Shown: in pieces, positions 44,958-55,213 of the stretch
Position numbering within the stretch: the first letter of the stretch is position 1
How the letters are laid out: every line of letters begins with the position of its first letter
Notes under the pieces: model-generated
What the model saw: only the letters and a program-made list of their open reading frames with translations
Databases searched by the model: none
Told to the model about the DNA's origin: nothing
Translations under genes and position numbers: made by a program
Source of the DNA: Synechococcus sp. BIOS-U3-1
GTDB lineage: Bacteria > Cyanobacteriota > Cyanobacteriia > PCC-6307 > Cyanobiaceae
Assembly (NCBI RefSeq): GCF_014279975.1
Contig: NZ_CP047936.1
Location: 1,364,001-1,428,000, forward strand
DNA length: 64,000 bases
Direction of reading: 5' to 3'

Positions 44958-45914
44958 TCACTCAAAGAACCAGCCATAGCTGTGTAAGCCAATGCCTAAA
45001 AGGTTGACTCCGATGTAACACACAACGATTACCACTAAGCCTGAAGCCGCAACAAGCGCTGGACGCCGACCCTGCCATCCCCTACTGAGACGTGTGTGCA
45101 GATAGGCGGCATATACCAACCAGCAAATCAACGCCCAAGTTTCCTTCGGATCCCAACTCCACCAACTTCCCCAGGCTTCATTAGCCCAAACGGCACCGCT
45201 GATGATGCCCACGGTGAGCAACAAGAATCCCACCGTGATCGTGCGGTAACTCAGGCTGTCGAGCTGCTCTGTACGGCTGAAATGAATGGATGAAAGCTGA
45301 ACTTCAGGTGGGTTCTGAACGGCAACACCTCCTTCTATGGATAGCACTTTCGGTCTTCGATAGGCACCGGTTCCAATAGAGCTGCTGCGAAGTTCCAGCT
45401 CTTCATCACGGTCGGTCAGCAAAACGGCAACTGACAGCAGAGACCCCACCATGAGGGCCGCATAGCTCACCATGATCACACTGACATGCATCACTAACCA
45501 GCTGCTACGCAGGGCGGGCACGAGCGGTGATGCCTGCTGGAGCTGATCAGGGAGTGCAAAGCTCGCAAAAGCAATGCAGCCAAGCCCCATGGGTGTTGCG
45601 GCAGCTGCAACAAGAGGTGATGACCAATTGCGTTCAACCAGCAGCTGAGTGAGCGTGCATGCCCAGGCCAGAAAGCAAAGCGATTCGTAGAGATTGCTGA
45701 TCGGAAAATGTCCGGATTGCCACCAGCGCAGAACGAGCTGAGCTGTCAGTAACAAGTTGGAGAGTGCGATCAGTGACCGCACCCCACTGGAGCTCCGACC
45801 ATTGGACAGTGCCCAAAAACTCCAGGGCAAAGCAATCAAGAGAAAGCCAAAGGCCAACAGACCCAGAAACAGAACGGGTTCCGAGACGATCACTTGCAGA
45901 CCGGAAAACCCCAT
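44958..45914 (-). CDS. ccsA: Cytochrome c biogenesis protein CcsA/CcsB-type (heme handling)
   Basis: 318 residues, about eight membrane helices. The [20 protein letters not shown] block is the heme-handling WWD motif of the system II cytochrome c maturation protein called CcsA in plastids (often labelled ccsB in cyanobacteria). Histidines H293 region ([10 protein letters not shown]) close the protein. It delivers heme to apocytochromes on the lumen side. It is last in the lpt gene series, 49 bases after lptF. Confidence 0.92.
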   Translation of the reverse strand: MGFSGLQVIVSEPVLFLGLLAFGFLLIALPWSFWALSNGRSSSGVRSLIALSNLLLTAQLVLRWWQSGHFPISNLYESLCFLAWACTLTQLLVERNWSSPLVAAAATPMGLGCIAFASFALPDQLQQASPLVPALRSSWLVMHVSVIMVSYAALMVGSLLSVAVLLTDRDEELELRSSSIGTGAYRRPKVLSIEGGVAVQNPPEVQLSSIHFSRTEQLDSLSYRTITVGFLLLTVGIISGAVWANEAWGSWWSWDPKETWALICWLVYAAYLHTRLSRGWQGRRPALVAASGLVVIVVCYIGVNLLGIGLHSYGWFFE

Positions 45915-45963
45915 TAAGTACCTCGGACGACAGACTCATTGACGTTGATTCTGACGGTCTGGC

Positions 45964-47127
45964 TCATCGACTGGCCTGTCGTAGTAAGAAACCGCCACCC
46001 CCGAGGCAGATGATGATCGGGCTCCAGGCCGCGAGTATTGGTGTGAGAGTCCCTTGAACACCTAGGGCACTGAAGCTTGAAGCGAGCAAGTAATACGTCA
46101 ATATCATCACGATACTGAGCGCAAAACCCTGTCCACGATTGGTTCGATTATTGGGTTTGGCACCCAGGCTTGCTCCAATCAATCCGAAAACAAGGCACGC
46201 CATCGGAAAAGTAAATTTCTCCTGAATCCGAACCTGTAATTTCCTGGCTCCCTTCAAATCACCAGAGTTTTGAAGGAGCTGCTCAGCCTGCAGCGCCTCA
46301 GACACAGTCATATTGCGTGCATCCTTGGGAAGTTTGGCGATCCTGATCGGTGCTGCACTAAGGGGATACATGTATCGATCGAAATCTGCAGAAGTGGTGC
46401 TCCCTGAAGGCGTGAGCGTCAGGATCTGGCCATTCATAAATTCCCACTTAGCTTCCTGTTGGTTCCATTCAGCGCTCTCCGCCTGCAACATCTGTGTAAA
46501 ACCAACCCGTGAAAAATCAAGGAGGGTGACCTTGATCATCGTGCCATCTCGAAATTTGCCCGCATAAAAAAGCTGGACCAACCCCTTTTTCGAGGAACCA
46601 TCGGGCTGCTCTAGCCGTCCAAATCGAGAATAAATAATGTCATCCCCCCCCGATGCAATGGCAGAGCCAAGAGCACTACTCAGGGTTAACTCCGCCGATC
46701 GATTACTACGAGGCACCAAGACATCGTTGAACAGAAAGGTGAGGTTCGTCATCACAAAAGCCAGCACCAGTGCAGGAACAATCATGCGAGTGGACGTCAC
46801 ACCAACACTGCGAAGTGCTGTGAGTTCGCTGTTGCTAGAGAGACGGCCATACGCCAGCAACGTCGCGAACAAAGTCGCCATCGGAAAAGAAAGGACAAGA
46901 AAGCTCGGCAGACGCTGTAAGAGCACCTGCATGGCAATCAACACAGGCAGATTTTTTTCAGAAATCAAACGAACCAGCTCGAAGAGAGCCCCCACAGTGA
47001 TGGCGAGCACCGTGAACATCGCAATGGCGAACAGAAGAGGTCCTATCAACTCACCGAACAGCCAGCGATCAAGGAGCGGAATCCTGCGCAACTGCGTTTG
47101 GATTCTTCGAATCAAAACCTCGATCAC
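45964..47127 (-). CDS. LptF/LptG-family lipopolysaccharide export permease
   Basis: 387 residues with three helices near each end and a periplasmic domain between, as in YjgP/YjgQ. The start R-I-P-L-L-D-R-W-L-F-G-E-L-I-G-P-L-L-F and the R-R-I-Q block fit the family. Cyanobacteria often have one such permease where E. coli has two. The ATG overlaps the stop of lptB by 4 bases (ATGA), so translation is coupled. Confidence 0.92.
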   Translation of the reverse strand: MIEVLIRRIQTQLRRIPLLDRWLFGELIGPLLFAIAMFTVLAITVGALFELVRLISEKNLPVLIAMQVLLQRLPSFLVLSFPMATLFATLLAYGRLSSNSELTALRSVGVTSTRMIVPALVLAFVMTNLTFLFNDVLVPRSNRSAELTLSSALGSAIASGGDDIIYSRFGRLEQPDGSSKKGLVQLFYAGKFRDGTMIKVTLLDFSRVGFTQMLQAESAEWNQQEAKWEFMNGQILTLTPSGSTTSADFDRYMYPLSAAPIRIAKLPKDARNMTVSEALQAEQLLQNSGDLKGARKLQVRIQEKFTFPMACLVFGLIGASLGAKPNNRTNRGQGFALSIVMILTYYLLASSFSALGVQGTLTPILAAWSPIIICLGGGGFLLRQASR

Positions 47128-47852
47128 AGTTGAAATCCCTCACCGAGGTAATGACGACGAACCAGTGGGTCTGAGGCCACCTGATCCGATAAACCTGAGG
47201 CCAAAACGCTTCCATCCGTGAGGATGTAAGCCCGGTCCGTGATGGCCAGAGTTTCCCTCACGTTGTGATCGGTGATCAGAATTCCCATCCCGCGTTGGCG
47301 CAGTGCCTGAATCAGTTGCTGCAGATCAGCAACCGCAAGGGGATCGACCCCGGCGAAGGGCTCATCCAGCAGCAGATAACGTGGTCCTTCAAGGCCGACC
47401 GCCAAGGCACGGGCTACCTCGCAACGGCGACGTTCACCGCCGGATAGCTGAAAACCCTTGCGAGTAAGAAACGGCTGAAGATGAAAATCCTCGATCAGTT
47501 GATGTAGCCGCTCGCGCGCCTGAGGCTTAGCTAATCCGGATTGAGACAGAACGAGTTCAAGATTTTCGCGAACTGTTAACTGCCGAAAAACACTCGGCTC
47601 CTGCGGCAGATAACCGATCCCAAGACGTGCACGCTGAGGCATAGGAAGACTGGCCACAGGATGACCATCCATTAACACCTCTCCCTGATCAGGCTTGAGC
47701 AAACCGATAACGAGATTAAAACTGGTGGTTTTACCAGCACCGTTTGGGCCCAGCAGACCAATCACTTCACCCGGCTCCAGGGTCAGCGTGAGGTCTTTCA
47801 CCAAAGGCCGACCTCCCAAGGAGAGAGAGACCCGATTGAGACTGAGACTCAT
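47124..47852 (-). CDS. lptB: Lipopolysaccharide export ATP-binding protein LptB
   Basis: 242 residues. Walker A G-P-N-G-A-G-K41-T-T-S, ABC signature L-S-G-G-E-R-R-R-C-E, Walker B Y-L-L-L-D-E-P-F-A-G-V-D-P and the switch His in I-T-D-H-N-V-R-E-T-L. The R-A-R-L-G-I-G-Y-L-P-Q-E-P-S-V-F block is typical of LptB. It drives extraction of lipopolysaccharide from the inner membrane. It has 4-base overlaps with lptA upstream and with the permease gene downstream. Confidence 0.95.
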   Translation of the reverse strand: MSLSLNRVSLSLGGRPLVKDLTLTLEPGEVIGLLGPNGAGKTTSFNLVIGLLKPDQGEVLMDGHPVASLPMPQRARLGIGYLPQEPSVFRQLTVRENLELVLSQSGLAKPQARERLHQLIEDFHLQPFLTRKGFQLSGGERRRCEVARALAVGLEGPRYLLLDEPFAGVDPLAVADLQQLIQALRQRGMGILITDHNVRETLAITDRAYILTDGSVLASGLSDQVASDPLVRRHYLGEGFQL

Positions 47853-48289
47853 GGCGTCAGCGGGGTCTGCGCAGGCTGAGAAGGTCGCAGGATCATGGTG
47901 GCGCGCACCTGCCCGCCACTCAGTGGTACCGCTACAGCCCGTTCATCCTCAAGGTCGTAGGTCACACGTTCAGCCCTGAGTTCGCTGCCATCTTCCTGCA
48001 CGACGTCGACATCACCACTCAGCACCAGACGTCCCTCACGGCTGAAGTACTGAGCCTGACGTGACGTCGACACCATTCCGCGGGAAGGGTAAACAATGCG
48101 GACATTCCCGATAGCAGTGACCACACCCGAAACGTTGTCAGCCGTCTGTCTGTCGGATTCGATGGTGATTAAGCCATCGTCGGCCGGCGGACCCTTTAAG
48201 GGTGCAATCGACTCCTGTGCCATGGAAGGTCTGGCCAAGGCAAGAACCAGGCCCACGCAACAGATCACGGAACCACGAAGCACAGTCAT
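47849..48289 (-). CDS. lptA: LptA-like periplasmic lipopolysaccharide transport protein
   Basis: 146 residues from ATG 48289. Signal peptide (VICCVGLVLALARPSMA), then the OstA/LptA beta-jellyroll with I-E-S-D-R-Q-T-A-D-N, GNVRIVYPSRGMVSTSRQAQ and L-S-G-D-V-D-V-V-Q-E-D-G. These proteins bridge inner and outer membrane. The stop overlaps the start of lptB (ATGA). Confidence 0.9.
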   Translation of the reverse strand: MTVLRGSVICCVGLVLALARPSMAQESIAPLKGPPADDGLITIESDRQTADNVSGVVTAIGNVRIVYPSRGMVSTSRQAQYFSREGRLVLSGDVDVVQEDGSELRAERVTYDLEDERAVAVPLSGGQVRATMILRPSQPAQTPLTP

Positions 48290-48358
48290 CGATCGCTGAA
48301 ACGGTGGAAACACGATCGGTCTACGTGCTTAGAAATTGATGGGTCATAGTCTCACGAA

Positions 48359-48718
48359 TCACTCCGCTGCAAGCAGTCGGGGTGGCGGTAGGACCTCCGG
48401 GTCTGCATCAGACTGAAGAGCGTTCAAGCGATCAGCAACGGCCGTGTACAACGCCGTGAGATCAAGCCCCAGAGCACTGGGCAATGAAGGCTTGAGACGC
48501 CCAATGCCCTCGCCAAGAAGAATGGTTGCTCCGCGCGTATTACCCCGCTCGAGGTGAACATGAGCAACAGCGATCTGCACGATCGCCTGAATCAACTTGC
48601 GGTCTGGATCCATCTGCTCGTGCCAGATTTCCTCAAAGGCATCGTGAGCTTCGTACCAGGCTCCGGAGTTGAACAGTTCCAGAGCCTGAGGGAATCGGGG
48701 ATCATCGGCAAGGTTCAA
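48359..48718 (-). CDS. DUF309 domain protein
   Basis: 119 residues. The helical block F-N-S-G-A-W-Y-E-A-H-D-A-F-E-E-I-W, with Q-A-I-V-Q-I-A-V-A-H-V-H-L-E-R-G-N-T-R-G-A, is the DUF309 pattern of unknown role. Its ATG overlaps the typA stop by 4 bases (ATGA); lptA starts 69 bases further on. Confidence 0.88.
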   Translation of the reverse strand: MNLADDPRFPQALELFNSGAWYEAHDAFEEIWHEQMDPDRKLIQAIVQIAVAHVHLERGNTRGATILLGEGIGRLKPSLPSALGLDLTALYTAVADRLNALQSDADPEVLPPPRLLAAE

Positions 48719-50517
48719 CGCTTGGCCATCTTCTTCGCAGGAAGTTTGCGTAGACGAATCGATTCAGGAGTGACCTCAAGCATTTCGCCGGGCCCGATGT
48801 ATTCCAGGGCACGCTCCAGAGTCATCTGAACGGGAGATTGCAGGGTGTCGAGTTCTTCAGCACCAGCTGACCGCATGTTGGTGAGCTGCTTCGACTTACA
48901 AACATTGAGCTCAAGATCCTGAGGGCGATTGTTTTCGCCAATAATCATTCCTTTGTAGACCTTGGTTCCAGGTGTAATGAAGAACTGACCACGATCTTCG
49001 GCATTTTTGAGAGCGTAGAAGGTGGCAGTACCCTCCTCAAAAGCGATCAACACACCGTTACGGCGGGTGTCGAAATCACCTGTCATCGGACGATATTCAA
49101 AGAAGGAATGGCTCATGATCCCTTCACCGCGCGTTGCACGGATGAATTCACCGCGGAAACCGATCAAGCCACGGGAAGGAACAACGAACTCCAGCTGGGT
49201 TCGGCCATCAGAACTGGTCTCCATGTTCTGCATCTCGGCCTTGCGGGTTCCCAGCTTTTCGATGCAACTGCCCACAGCTGCTTCAGGAACGTCCATGACT
49301 AGGGTCTCAACAGGCTCGCAGGGAGTGCCGTCGATGGTTCTGAAGATCACTTGCGGCTGAGAGACCTGGAATTCATAACCCTCGCGTCGCATGGTTTCAA
49401 TCAGGATCCCGAGGTGCAGTTCACCGCGACCACTTACTGCAAAACGATCAGGTGAGTCCGTGTCTTCTACGCGCAGTGCAACGTTGGTCAGCAGCTCTCG
49501 CTGAAGACGGTCGCGCACCTGACGACTGGTCACAAACTTGCCTTCTTTGCCTGCGAAGGGTGAGTCATTGACCACAAAGGTCATCTGCAAGGTTGGCTCA
49601 TCCACCTTGATCAGAGGTAGAGCCTTGGGTTCATCCGGACAGGCGATCGTTTCGCCAATGTTGACTTCATCGAAACCAGCGACAGCCACCAAATCTCCGG
49701 CGCAAGCTTCAGAGATTTCAACGCGCTGCAAGCCTTCGAAACCAAGCAGTTTGCTGATACGGCCCTTTTTTAGGTTGCCGTCATCCTTGATCAGGACAGC
49801 ATTCTGACCCTGTTTGATCACACCGTTATGCACTCGGCCAATGATGATCCGACCAAGAAAATCGGAGTAATCGAGCGTGGTGATTTGCAGCTGTAGGGGC
49901 TTGGTGGCATCGCCCACCGGAGGCGGAACATGGCGGAGGATCGCATCGAAGAGCGGACGCATGTTGTCGCTCTCGGTTTTCATGTCCGGCTTGGCGAAGC
50001 CACCCAGGCCACTTCCGAATAAGTAGGGGAAATCGCACTGATCGTCGTCGGCCCCGAGCTCTAAAAACAGATCAAGAACTTTGTCGACAGCGGTCTCAGG
50101 ATCAACCCGAGCACGATCAATCTTGTTGACAAACACGATCGGACGTAGACCCTGTTCAAGAGCTTTTTTCAAGACAAAGCGGGTCTGAGGCATCGGGCCT
50201 TCATTGGCATCAACGATCAGAAGGCAACCGTCCACCATGCCGAGCACACGCTCCACTTCACCGCCGAAATCAGCGTGTCCAGGGGTGTCAACAATGTTGA
50301 TGCGGGTGTCGTTGTAGGTGACAGCCGTGTTTTTGGACAGAATCGTGATTCCGCGCTCGCGCTCTAGATCATTGGAATCCATGACGCAGGTAGGAACTGC
50401 TTCGTTATCACGGAAAATGCCTGACTGAGCCAGCAATGAGTCGACCAGGGTCGTCTTTCCGTGGTCAACGTGGGCGATGATCGCGATATTGCGAATCGCC
50501 TTTTGCTGGGCGCTCAT
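48715..50517 (-). CDS. typA: Translational GTPase TypA (BipA)
   Basis: 600 residues from ATG 50517 (the longer frame to 50544 adds 9 residues unlike the family). G1 A-H-V-D-H-G-K-T-T, the E-R-E-R-G-I-T-I switch region, D-T-P-G-H-A-D-F and N-K-I-D are all present, and the C-terminal TypA domain has [10 protein letters not shown] and R-G-L-I-G-F-R. TypA binds ribosomes and is needed for growth under cold or other stress. It is probably the first gene of the series down to ccsA. Confidence 0.97.
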   Translation of the reverse strand: MSAQQKAIRNIAIIAHVDHGKTTLVDSLLAQSGIFRDNEAVPTCVMDSNDLERERGITILSKNTAVTYNDTRINIVDTPGHADFGGEVERVLGMVDGCLLIVDANEGPMPQTRFVLKKALEQGLRPIVFVNKIDRARVDPETAVDKVLDLFLELGADDDQCDFPYLFGSGLGGFAKPDMKTESDNMRPLFDAILRHVPPPVGDATKPLQLQITTLDYSDFLGRIIIGRVHNGVIKQGQNAVLIKDDGNLKKGRISKLLGFEGLQRVEISEACAGDLVAVAGFDEVNIGETIACPDEPKALPLIKVDEPTLQMTFVVNDSPFAGKEGKFVTSRQVRDRLQRELLTNVALRVEDTDSPDRFAVSGRGELHLGILIETMRREGYEFQVSQPQVIFRTIDGTPCEPVETLVMDVPEAAVGSCIEKLGTRKAEMQNMETSSDGRTQLEFVVPSRGLIGFRGEFIRATRGEGIMSHSFFEYRPMTGDFDTRRNGVLIAFEEGTATFYALKNAEDRGQFFITPGTKVYKGMIIGENNRPQDLELNVCKSKQLTNMRSAGAEELDTLQSPVQMTLERALEYIGPGEMLEVTPESIRLRKLPAKKMAKR

Positions 50518-50700
50518 AAGGGTCTTTAGGGGGCGGAATGTCACTTAGCGCCCGAAGGCGCAGTCGACGCACCATATCTCAACGTGAGATCGTTTCGGGT
50601 CGATGTGGACGGTCTGGCTGAAGGTTGACTCAGATCAGAGCCCCGGATCACAGCGAAATCGTCTGAACTGATCGATCCTGATCAAGGCCAGCGACAACCA

Positions 50701-51459
50701 TCAACCCCCGTTGGCCAGGCGGCGGGCTGGTTCGAACCTTCGCAATGCATCCGCTGAACCTTCGAAACGCCAGTGCCACGGCTCATAGCTGACACCCTGC
50801 GAATTCACGGCAGGAAATGAAAGCGTGAAGTGATAACTGGCTGCATGGTCCTGAAGCCAACTGAAGGCAGAAGTCTGTTCAAACGTGGCGGACAGATTCG
50901 TGGCCGGGTCGGCCCCATCCCCGAGATCAACCGCATAACCGGTGCTGTGTTCGGAATAACCAGGAGGTGCCGACACCTGAGCGCGCTCCGCAGCCGTTTG
51001 ATTGCGCTCGGATTTGACATCGAAGAAAATACTTTTCTGCAGTTTCTGGGACCGATAACCGCTCAGCAACCTCAGATCAACTCCATCGGCTGCTGCCGCT
51101 CGACGCATGGCATCGAGAGACATGGCGGCATCTCGATGCAATTCAATGCCGGCCTCCACTGGTACCAGTTGATCAACGACGGCTTCCGGGTAAGGGAAAT
51201 GACCCAGCAAGCGACCATCACGACCTGGCTGTTCATCAATGCCTTCAACGACCTCTGGCTTGGAGCCGAAGGGCAACAGTTCCGGAAGGAACAGAACGGT
51301 GGCCAGCGACAGTGAGAAAACAACTCCACAGGCCAGCAGTAGGCCTAGACCACCCCCCCGTTTCGGTTGAGAGGAACGACTGCGGCGAGCGATGGGGATG
51401 TCATCGCGGCTGCTCTCTCGCTTCCTGCTGCGGGTGGCGACAGCCCGAGACAAATGCAC
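50701..51459 (-). CDS. D-alanyl-D-alanine carboxypeptidase, VanY type (M15B)
   Basis: 252 residues. A basic N terminus and one membrane segment (LGLLLACGVVFSLSLATVLFL) anchor it, leaving the enzyme domain in the periplasm. Zinc and catalytic residues are seen: S-E-H171-S-T-G-Y-A-V-D178-L-G and E226-P-W-H229-W-R, with R-L-L-S-G-Y-R-S before. It trims the last D-Ala of peptidoglycan stems. Divergent from chlP. Confidence 0.9.
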   Translation of the reverse strand: MHLSRAVATRSRKRESSRDDIPIARRSRSSQPKRGGGLGLLLACGVVFSLSLATVLFLPELLPFGSKPEVVEGIDEQPGRDGRLLGHFPYPEAVVDQLVPVEAGIELHRDAAMSLDAMRRAAAADGVDLRLLSGYRSQKLQKSIFFDVKSERNQTAAERAQVSAPPGYSEHSTGYAVDLGDGADPATNLSATFEQTSAFSWLQDHAASYHFTLSFPAVNSQGVSYEPWHWRFEGSADALRRFEPARRLANGG

Positions 51460-51561
51460 ACTTCAATGTTGTTTCGATCGTAAGGGGGTGCGCCAGCCCC
51501 GGGCTGCCGAAAAACAGTTTGAGGTGTAGCTTCAAATCAGAGTCCAGCGGAGTGTGCTGAG

Positions 51562-52935
51562 ATGCTGAGAGTTGCCGTCATCGGTGGAGGTCCGAGCGGA
51601 TCCTGCGCGGCCGAAGTCCTTGCAAAAGCTGGCATCAGCACTTGGCTGTTCGAGCGCAAACTCGACAACGCCAAACCCTGCGGAGGCGCGATTCCACTTT
51701 GCATGGTCGAGGAATTTGAACTTCCCGAATCGATCATCGATCGAAAAGTCCGCAATATGAAGATGATTTCCCCCTCCAACAAGGAGGTGGACATCAGACT
51801 TGACCCATTGGGCTACGACAACGATGCCTACATCGGCATGTGTCGTCGTGAGGTTTTTGACGCTTTTCTGCGTAACCGTTCCGCCGATCTCGGAGCGACC
51901 CTCGTGAATGCCCTCGTTCAGAAAATCGACACCGGAACTAACCGACAGGGCCCGTACACCCTGCATTACGCCGATTTCAGCAATGGTGGTCCTACCGGTG
52001 AGCTGAAGACACTCGAGGTGGATGTGATCATTGGCGCCGACGGCGCCAATTCCCGTGTCGCCAAGGCCATGGATGCCGGCGATTACAACGTGGCCATCGC
52101 TTTCCAGGAACGCATCAAGCTGCCTGCTGAGGAGATGACGTACTACGAGGATCTCGCCGAGATGTACGTCGGCACCGATGTTTCCCCAGACTTTTATGCC
52201 TGGGTGTTTCCCAAGTTCGACCACGTGGCTGTGGGAACAGGAACAATGCAGCAAAACCAGTCGCTTATCAAAGGCCTTCAGAAAGGGATTCGAGAACGTG
52301 CGCGCAAGCGTCTTTTCAAGGGTGAGGTGATCAAGGTCGAAGCCCATCCCATCCCCGAACATCCACGTCCAAGACGTGTCGTGGGTCGAATGGCCCTGGT
52401 GGGTGATGCCGCTGGCTATGTCACCAAGAGCTCAGGCGAAGGGATTTACTTCGCTGCCAAAAGCGGGCGAATGTGTGCGGAAGCCATTGTTGAGATCTCA
52501 GCGAATGGAAGCCTCATCCCTACGGAAAAGCAGATCAAGTCGACCTACCTAAAACGCTGGGACCGTAAGTACGGCGCCACCTATGCAGTGCTTGACATTC
52601 TCCAGAAGATTTTCTACCGGAACGATGCCGCCAGGGAAGCCTTCGTGGAGATGTGCGATGACCGCGATGTTCAGAAGCTCACTTTTGACAGTTACCTGTA
52701 CAAGCGGGTTGTGATGATGAACCCCTGGCAGCAGATCAAACTCACGCTTCGCACGTTTGGAAGCTTGTTGCGCGGTCAGGCCCTTGCACCGTCTAACTAC
52801 GGGTCTGTTCCCTCCGCTGTTGGACGGACAGACGGTGATTTCCTGGCAGAGGAAGCGGCCCAAGCGATCAAATCGCAGGCCAGCGAAGACTCAGGTTCGA
52901 GCAGTGAAGAGCGTTCAAAAGTCACCACCAGTTGA
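51562..52935 (+). CDS. chlP: Geranylgeranyl reductase ChlP
   Basis: 457 residues. FAD site M-L-R-V-A-V-I-G-G-G-P-S-G-S-C-A-A-E, then A-K-P-C-G-G-A-I-P-L-C-M, C-R-R-E-V-F-D-A-F-L and R-M-A-L-V-G-D-A-A-G-Y-V-T. This is ChlP, which reduces the geranylgeranyl tail of chlorophyll a (and of tocopherol precursors) to phytyl in three NADPH steps. The last 40 residues are a Ser/Glu-rich tail. Ends at a strong bidirectional terminator. Confidence 0.96.
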   Translation: MLRVAVIGGGPSGSCAAEVLAKAGISTWLFERKLDNAKPCGGAIPLCMVEEFELPESIIDRKVRNMKMISPSNKEVDIRLDPLGYDNDAYIGMCRREVFDAFLRNRSADLGATLVNALVQKIDTGTNRQGPYTLHYADFSNGGPTGELKTLEVDVIIGADGANSRVAKAMDAGDYNVAIAFQERIKLPAEEMTYYEDLAEMYVGTDVSPDFYAWVFPKFDHVAVGTGTMQQNQSLIKGLQKGIRERARKRLFKGEVIKVEAHPIPEHPRPRRVVGRMALVGDAAGYVTKSSGEGIYFAAKSGRMCAEAIVEISANGSLIPTEKQIKSTYLKRWDRKYGATYAVLDILQKIFYRNDAAREAFVEMCDDRDVQKLTFDSYLYKRVVMMNPWQQIKLTLRTFGSLLRGQALAPSNYGSVPSAVGRTDGDFLAEEAAQAIKSQASEDSGSSSEERSKVTTS

Positions 52936-52942
52936 AGCCATC

Positions 52943-52978
52943 GTCTGTTGAGCCCAGCAACAGCAGGGCTCAACAGAC
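52943..52978. terminator. Strong bidirectional hairpin between chlP and glyS
   Basis: Perfect 13-base stem, GTCTGTTGAGCCC with GGGCTCAACAGAC, around a 10-base loop. It lies between the two convergent stop codons, so it can end both transcripts. Confidence 0.85.
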
Positions 52979-52980
52979 TT

Positions 52981-55140
52981 TCACGACTGGATGTTGTCGA
53001 AACGCGCCAGAACTGAGGCCTGATTGCGCAGTACGCCAAGCAGGTTCAGACGATTGCGTCTAACAGCATCATCCTCAGCCATCACCATCACGCTGTTCTC
53101 ACCGTCGAAGAAGGCTTCGAGAGCTCGGGCAGCACCCTGCAGCTCTGAAGCCAGGCCTCGGTAATCACAGGCCTCAGCCAGGGGACTAAGGGTTTGCAAC
53201 TGCTTCAACAGATCAGACTCACTGGTGGAATTGAACAATGAGGCTTCGATCACTGGCCCCGGGATCAGTTGAGAGCTGTCTAGATCGCCTTTCTCGGCGA
53301 GTTTCGATGCACGTTGAACCACTGCTTGAACAGCCTGAAGGCGACCGCTAGTCCGTAGATCCTGCAGCAACAGCAGCCTTTCACGCGCATCAACCGGATC
53401 CTGAAGCAGGCGTGCGCTGCTCACACCCTCACCACTCACCGCCTGCACAAGATCGAGGGGAAAACCATCTTCCTCGAATTGAGACACCATGCGTTGCCGT
53501 AACAACTGGCCCAAATCATTGGCAAGAGACCCAGCATCGAACTGAAACGCTGGGAATAGACCTGCCCAGTGGTCTGCCGCTGTGCGCAGGAGAGTTTGCA
53601 GCGGCAGGCGCCAGCCGCGGTCCCAGAGAATCTGAACAATCCCGTTGCCGGCACGGCGGAGCGCGTAAGGGTCAGAGGATCCAGTTGGGCGTTGACCTTT
53701 GGCGAAAATGCTGAACAGAAGCTCCAGGCGCTCGGCCAACGCCAGCAAAGCTCCGGCGTCGCTGGAGGGAGGTGCGTCCCCCGCACCCGCAGGTTGATAG
53801 TGCTCAGCCACTGCCAGTGCAACCTCGCGGGGCTCCCCTTCCTCAAGCAAATATTTGCCCCCCATCAGGCCCTGAAGTTCAGGGAATTCACCCACCATCT
53901 GGCTGACAAGATCGTTCTTGCAAAGATGGGCCGCACGGCGTCCATGGTCTGCCAGTGAGTCGCAGGTTGCGAAGGCCTCAACCAACCGGTCCATCACCCA
54001 GCTGATCCGATCGGTGCGATCAAGCAGGCTGCCTAGCCCTTCGGCAAACGTGACGCGATCGAGCTCCTGACGTCGCTGCTCGCTGCGCTGACGGCGGTCA
54101 ACATTGAGAAAAAACTCTGCATCCGCGAGTCGGGCGCTGAGAACTCGCTGATTACCGCTGACAATGGTGTTGGAGGCATCAGCCAATCCATTGCCTACCA
54201 GCAGAAAATCGGACCGCAACACGTCGCGAGCCTCAAGCTGCAGCGGATCGGCAGTCGCGTTTGGTTGCCGGAGGGGGACATAGCGCTGATGCGACTGCAT
54301 CACTGTGACAATGACTTCCGGCGGCAAATCCAGATACTGATCTGCGATTTCACCCTTCAGTACGAGCGGGGCTTCCACCAAATCCACCAGCTCCTGAAAC
54401 AGACTCTCCGGACAATCCGCCTCACCACCGCATAACGCTGCTTCGGCAGCAATGGAACGGCGGATGGTTTCGGCACGCTGATCGCGATCCACCATCACAC
54501 CGGCTGCAGCAAGACGCTTGGGAAGTTCATCCGCAGACTGCAACTCAGCAAGCTCGTCGTAAAGACGATGACCGCGACTGTGACGACCACTGCGCACGAG
54601 GGGGTCGGAGGCATCGAGAGTCACAGGAATCAGGGCCTCACCCAACAGAGCGACAAGCCAACGAACAGGTCGGCTGAATCGCTGCTCTCCACTCCCCCAG
54701 CGCATGAACCGACGACCTTGAAGGCTGTCGATCCACTGGGGGATGAAGTCCTGCAACAGAACGGAGCTCTCCCGACCAGGTGTGCGGACACGCGCAAACA
54801 GACAGGGACCCTTGGGCGTGTCTCGGGTTTCCAGCTGCGAGGGGTCCACTCCGCAACGCTTGGCAAAACCGATGGCAGCCGGTCCTGGCTGACCGTCAAC
54901 CAGTGCCTGGGCCACAGGAGGGCCCTTGCGATCTTCCTCCAGATCAGGCTGTGAATCGATGAGATCGCTGATCTGAACAAGCAAACGACGTGGTGTTCCC
55001 GTCACCGAGAGCTGTCCATGGTCGAGCCGCAGCTCCTTCAGATCAGTGCGGACTCGCCGCTCCAACTGCTGAAGGGCTGAGCGCACAAAATCGGCTGGTA
55101 GTTCCTCGGTGCCGATCTCCAGCAAAAACGTGTTTGCCAC
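52981..55140 (-). CDS. glyS: Glycyl-tRNA synthetase beta subunit
   Basis: 719 residues from GTG 55140, where the family begins (V-A-N-T-F-L-L-E-I-G-T-E-E-L-P-A-D-F). The open frame continues upstream to 55308 but that part has no family match and would cross the sir promoter. The C-terminal part has the R-R-A-G-N-G-I-V and K-G-Q-R-P-T-G-S-S-D-P-Y-A-L-R blocks. It pairs with the alpha subunit GlyQ, encoded elsewhere, as in other cyanobacteria. Divergent from sir. Confidence 0.95.
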   Translation of the reverse strand: MANTFLLEIGTEELPADFVRSALQQLERRVRTDLKELRLDHGQLSVTGTPRRLLVQISDLIDSQPDLEEDRKGPPVAQALVDGQPGPAAIGFAKRCGVDPSQLETRDTPKGPCLFARVRTPGRESSVLLQDFIPQWIDSLQGRRFMRWGSGEQRFSRPVRWLVALLGEALIPVTLDASDPLVRSGRHSRGHRLYDELAELQSADELPKRLAAAGVMVDRDQRAETIRRSIAAEAALCGGEADCPESLFQELVDLVEAPLVLKGEIADQYLDLPPEVIVTVMQSHQRYVPLRQPNATADPLQLEARDVLRSDFLLVGNGLADASNTIVSGNQRVLSARLADAEFFLNVDRRQRSEQRRQELDRVTFAEGLGSLLDRTDRISWVMDRLVEAFATCDSLADHGRRAAHLCKNDLVSQMVGEFPELQGLMGGKYLLEEGEPREVALAVAEHYQPAGAGDAPPSSDAGALLALAERLELLFSIFAKGQRPTGSSDPYALRRAGNGIVQILWDRGWRLPLQTLLRTAADHWAGLFPAFQFDAGSLANDLGQLLRQRMVSQFEEDGFPLDLVQAVSGEGVSSARLLQDPVDARERLLLLQDLRTSGRLQAVQAVVQRASKLAEKGDLDSSQLIPGPVIEASLFNSTSESDLLKQLQTLSPLAEACDYRGLASELQGAARALEAFFDGENSVMVMAEDDAVRRNRLNLLGVLRNQASVLARFDNIQS

Positions 55141-55213
55141 TCCACGTGCCAATGCAGGTGGCGACTTTATGAGACGCCGCTTCGCTAGTTTCAAATGCAA
55201 CAACGGTGTCCAT

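Noticed and set aside
51532-52362. 276-codon minus-strand frame
   Set aside because: Antisense shadow of chlP without any family pattern.
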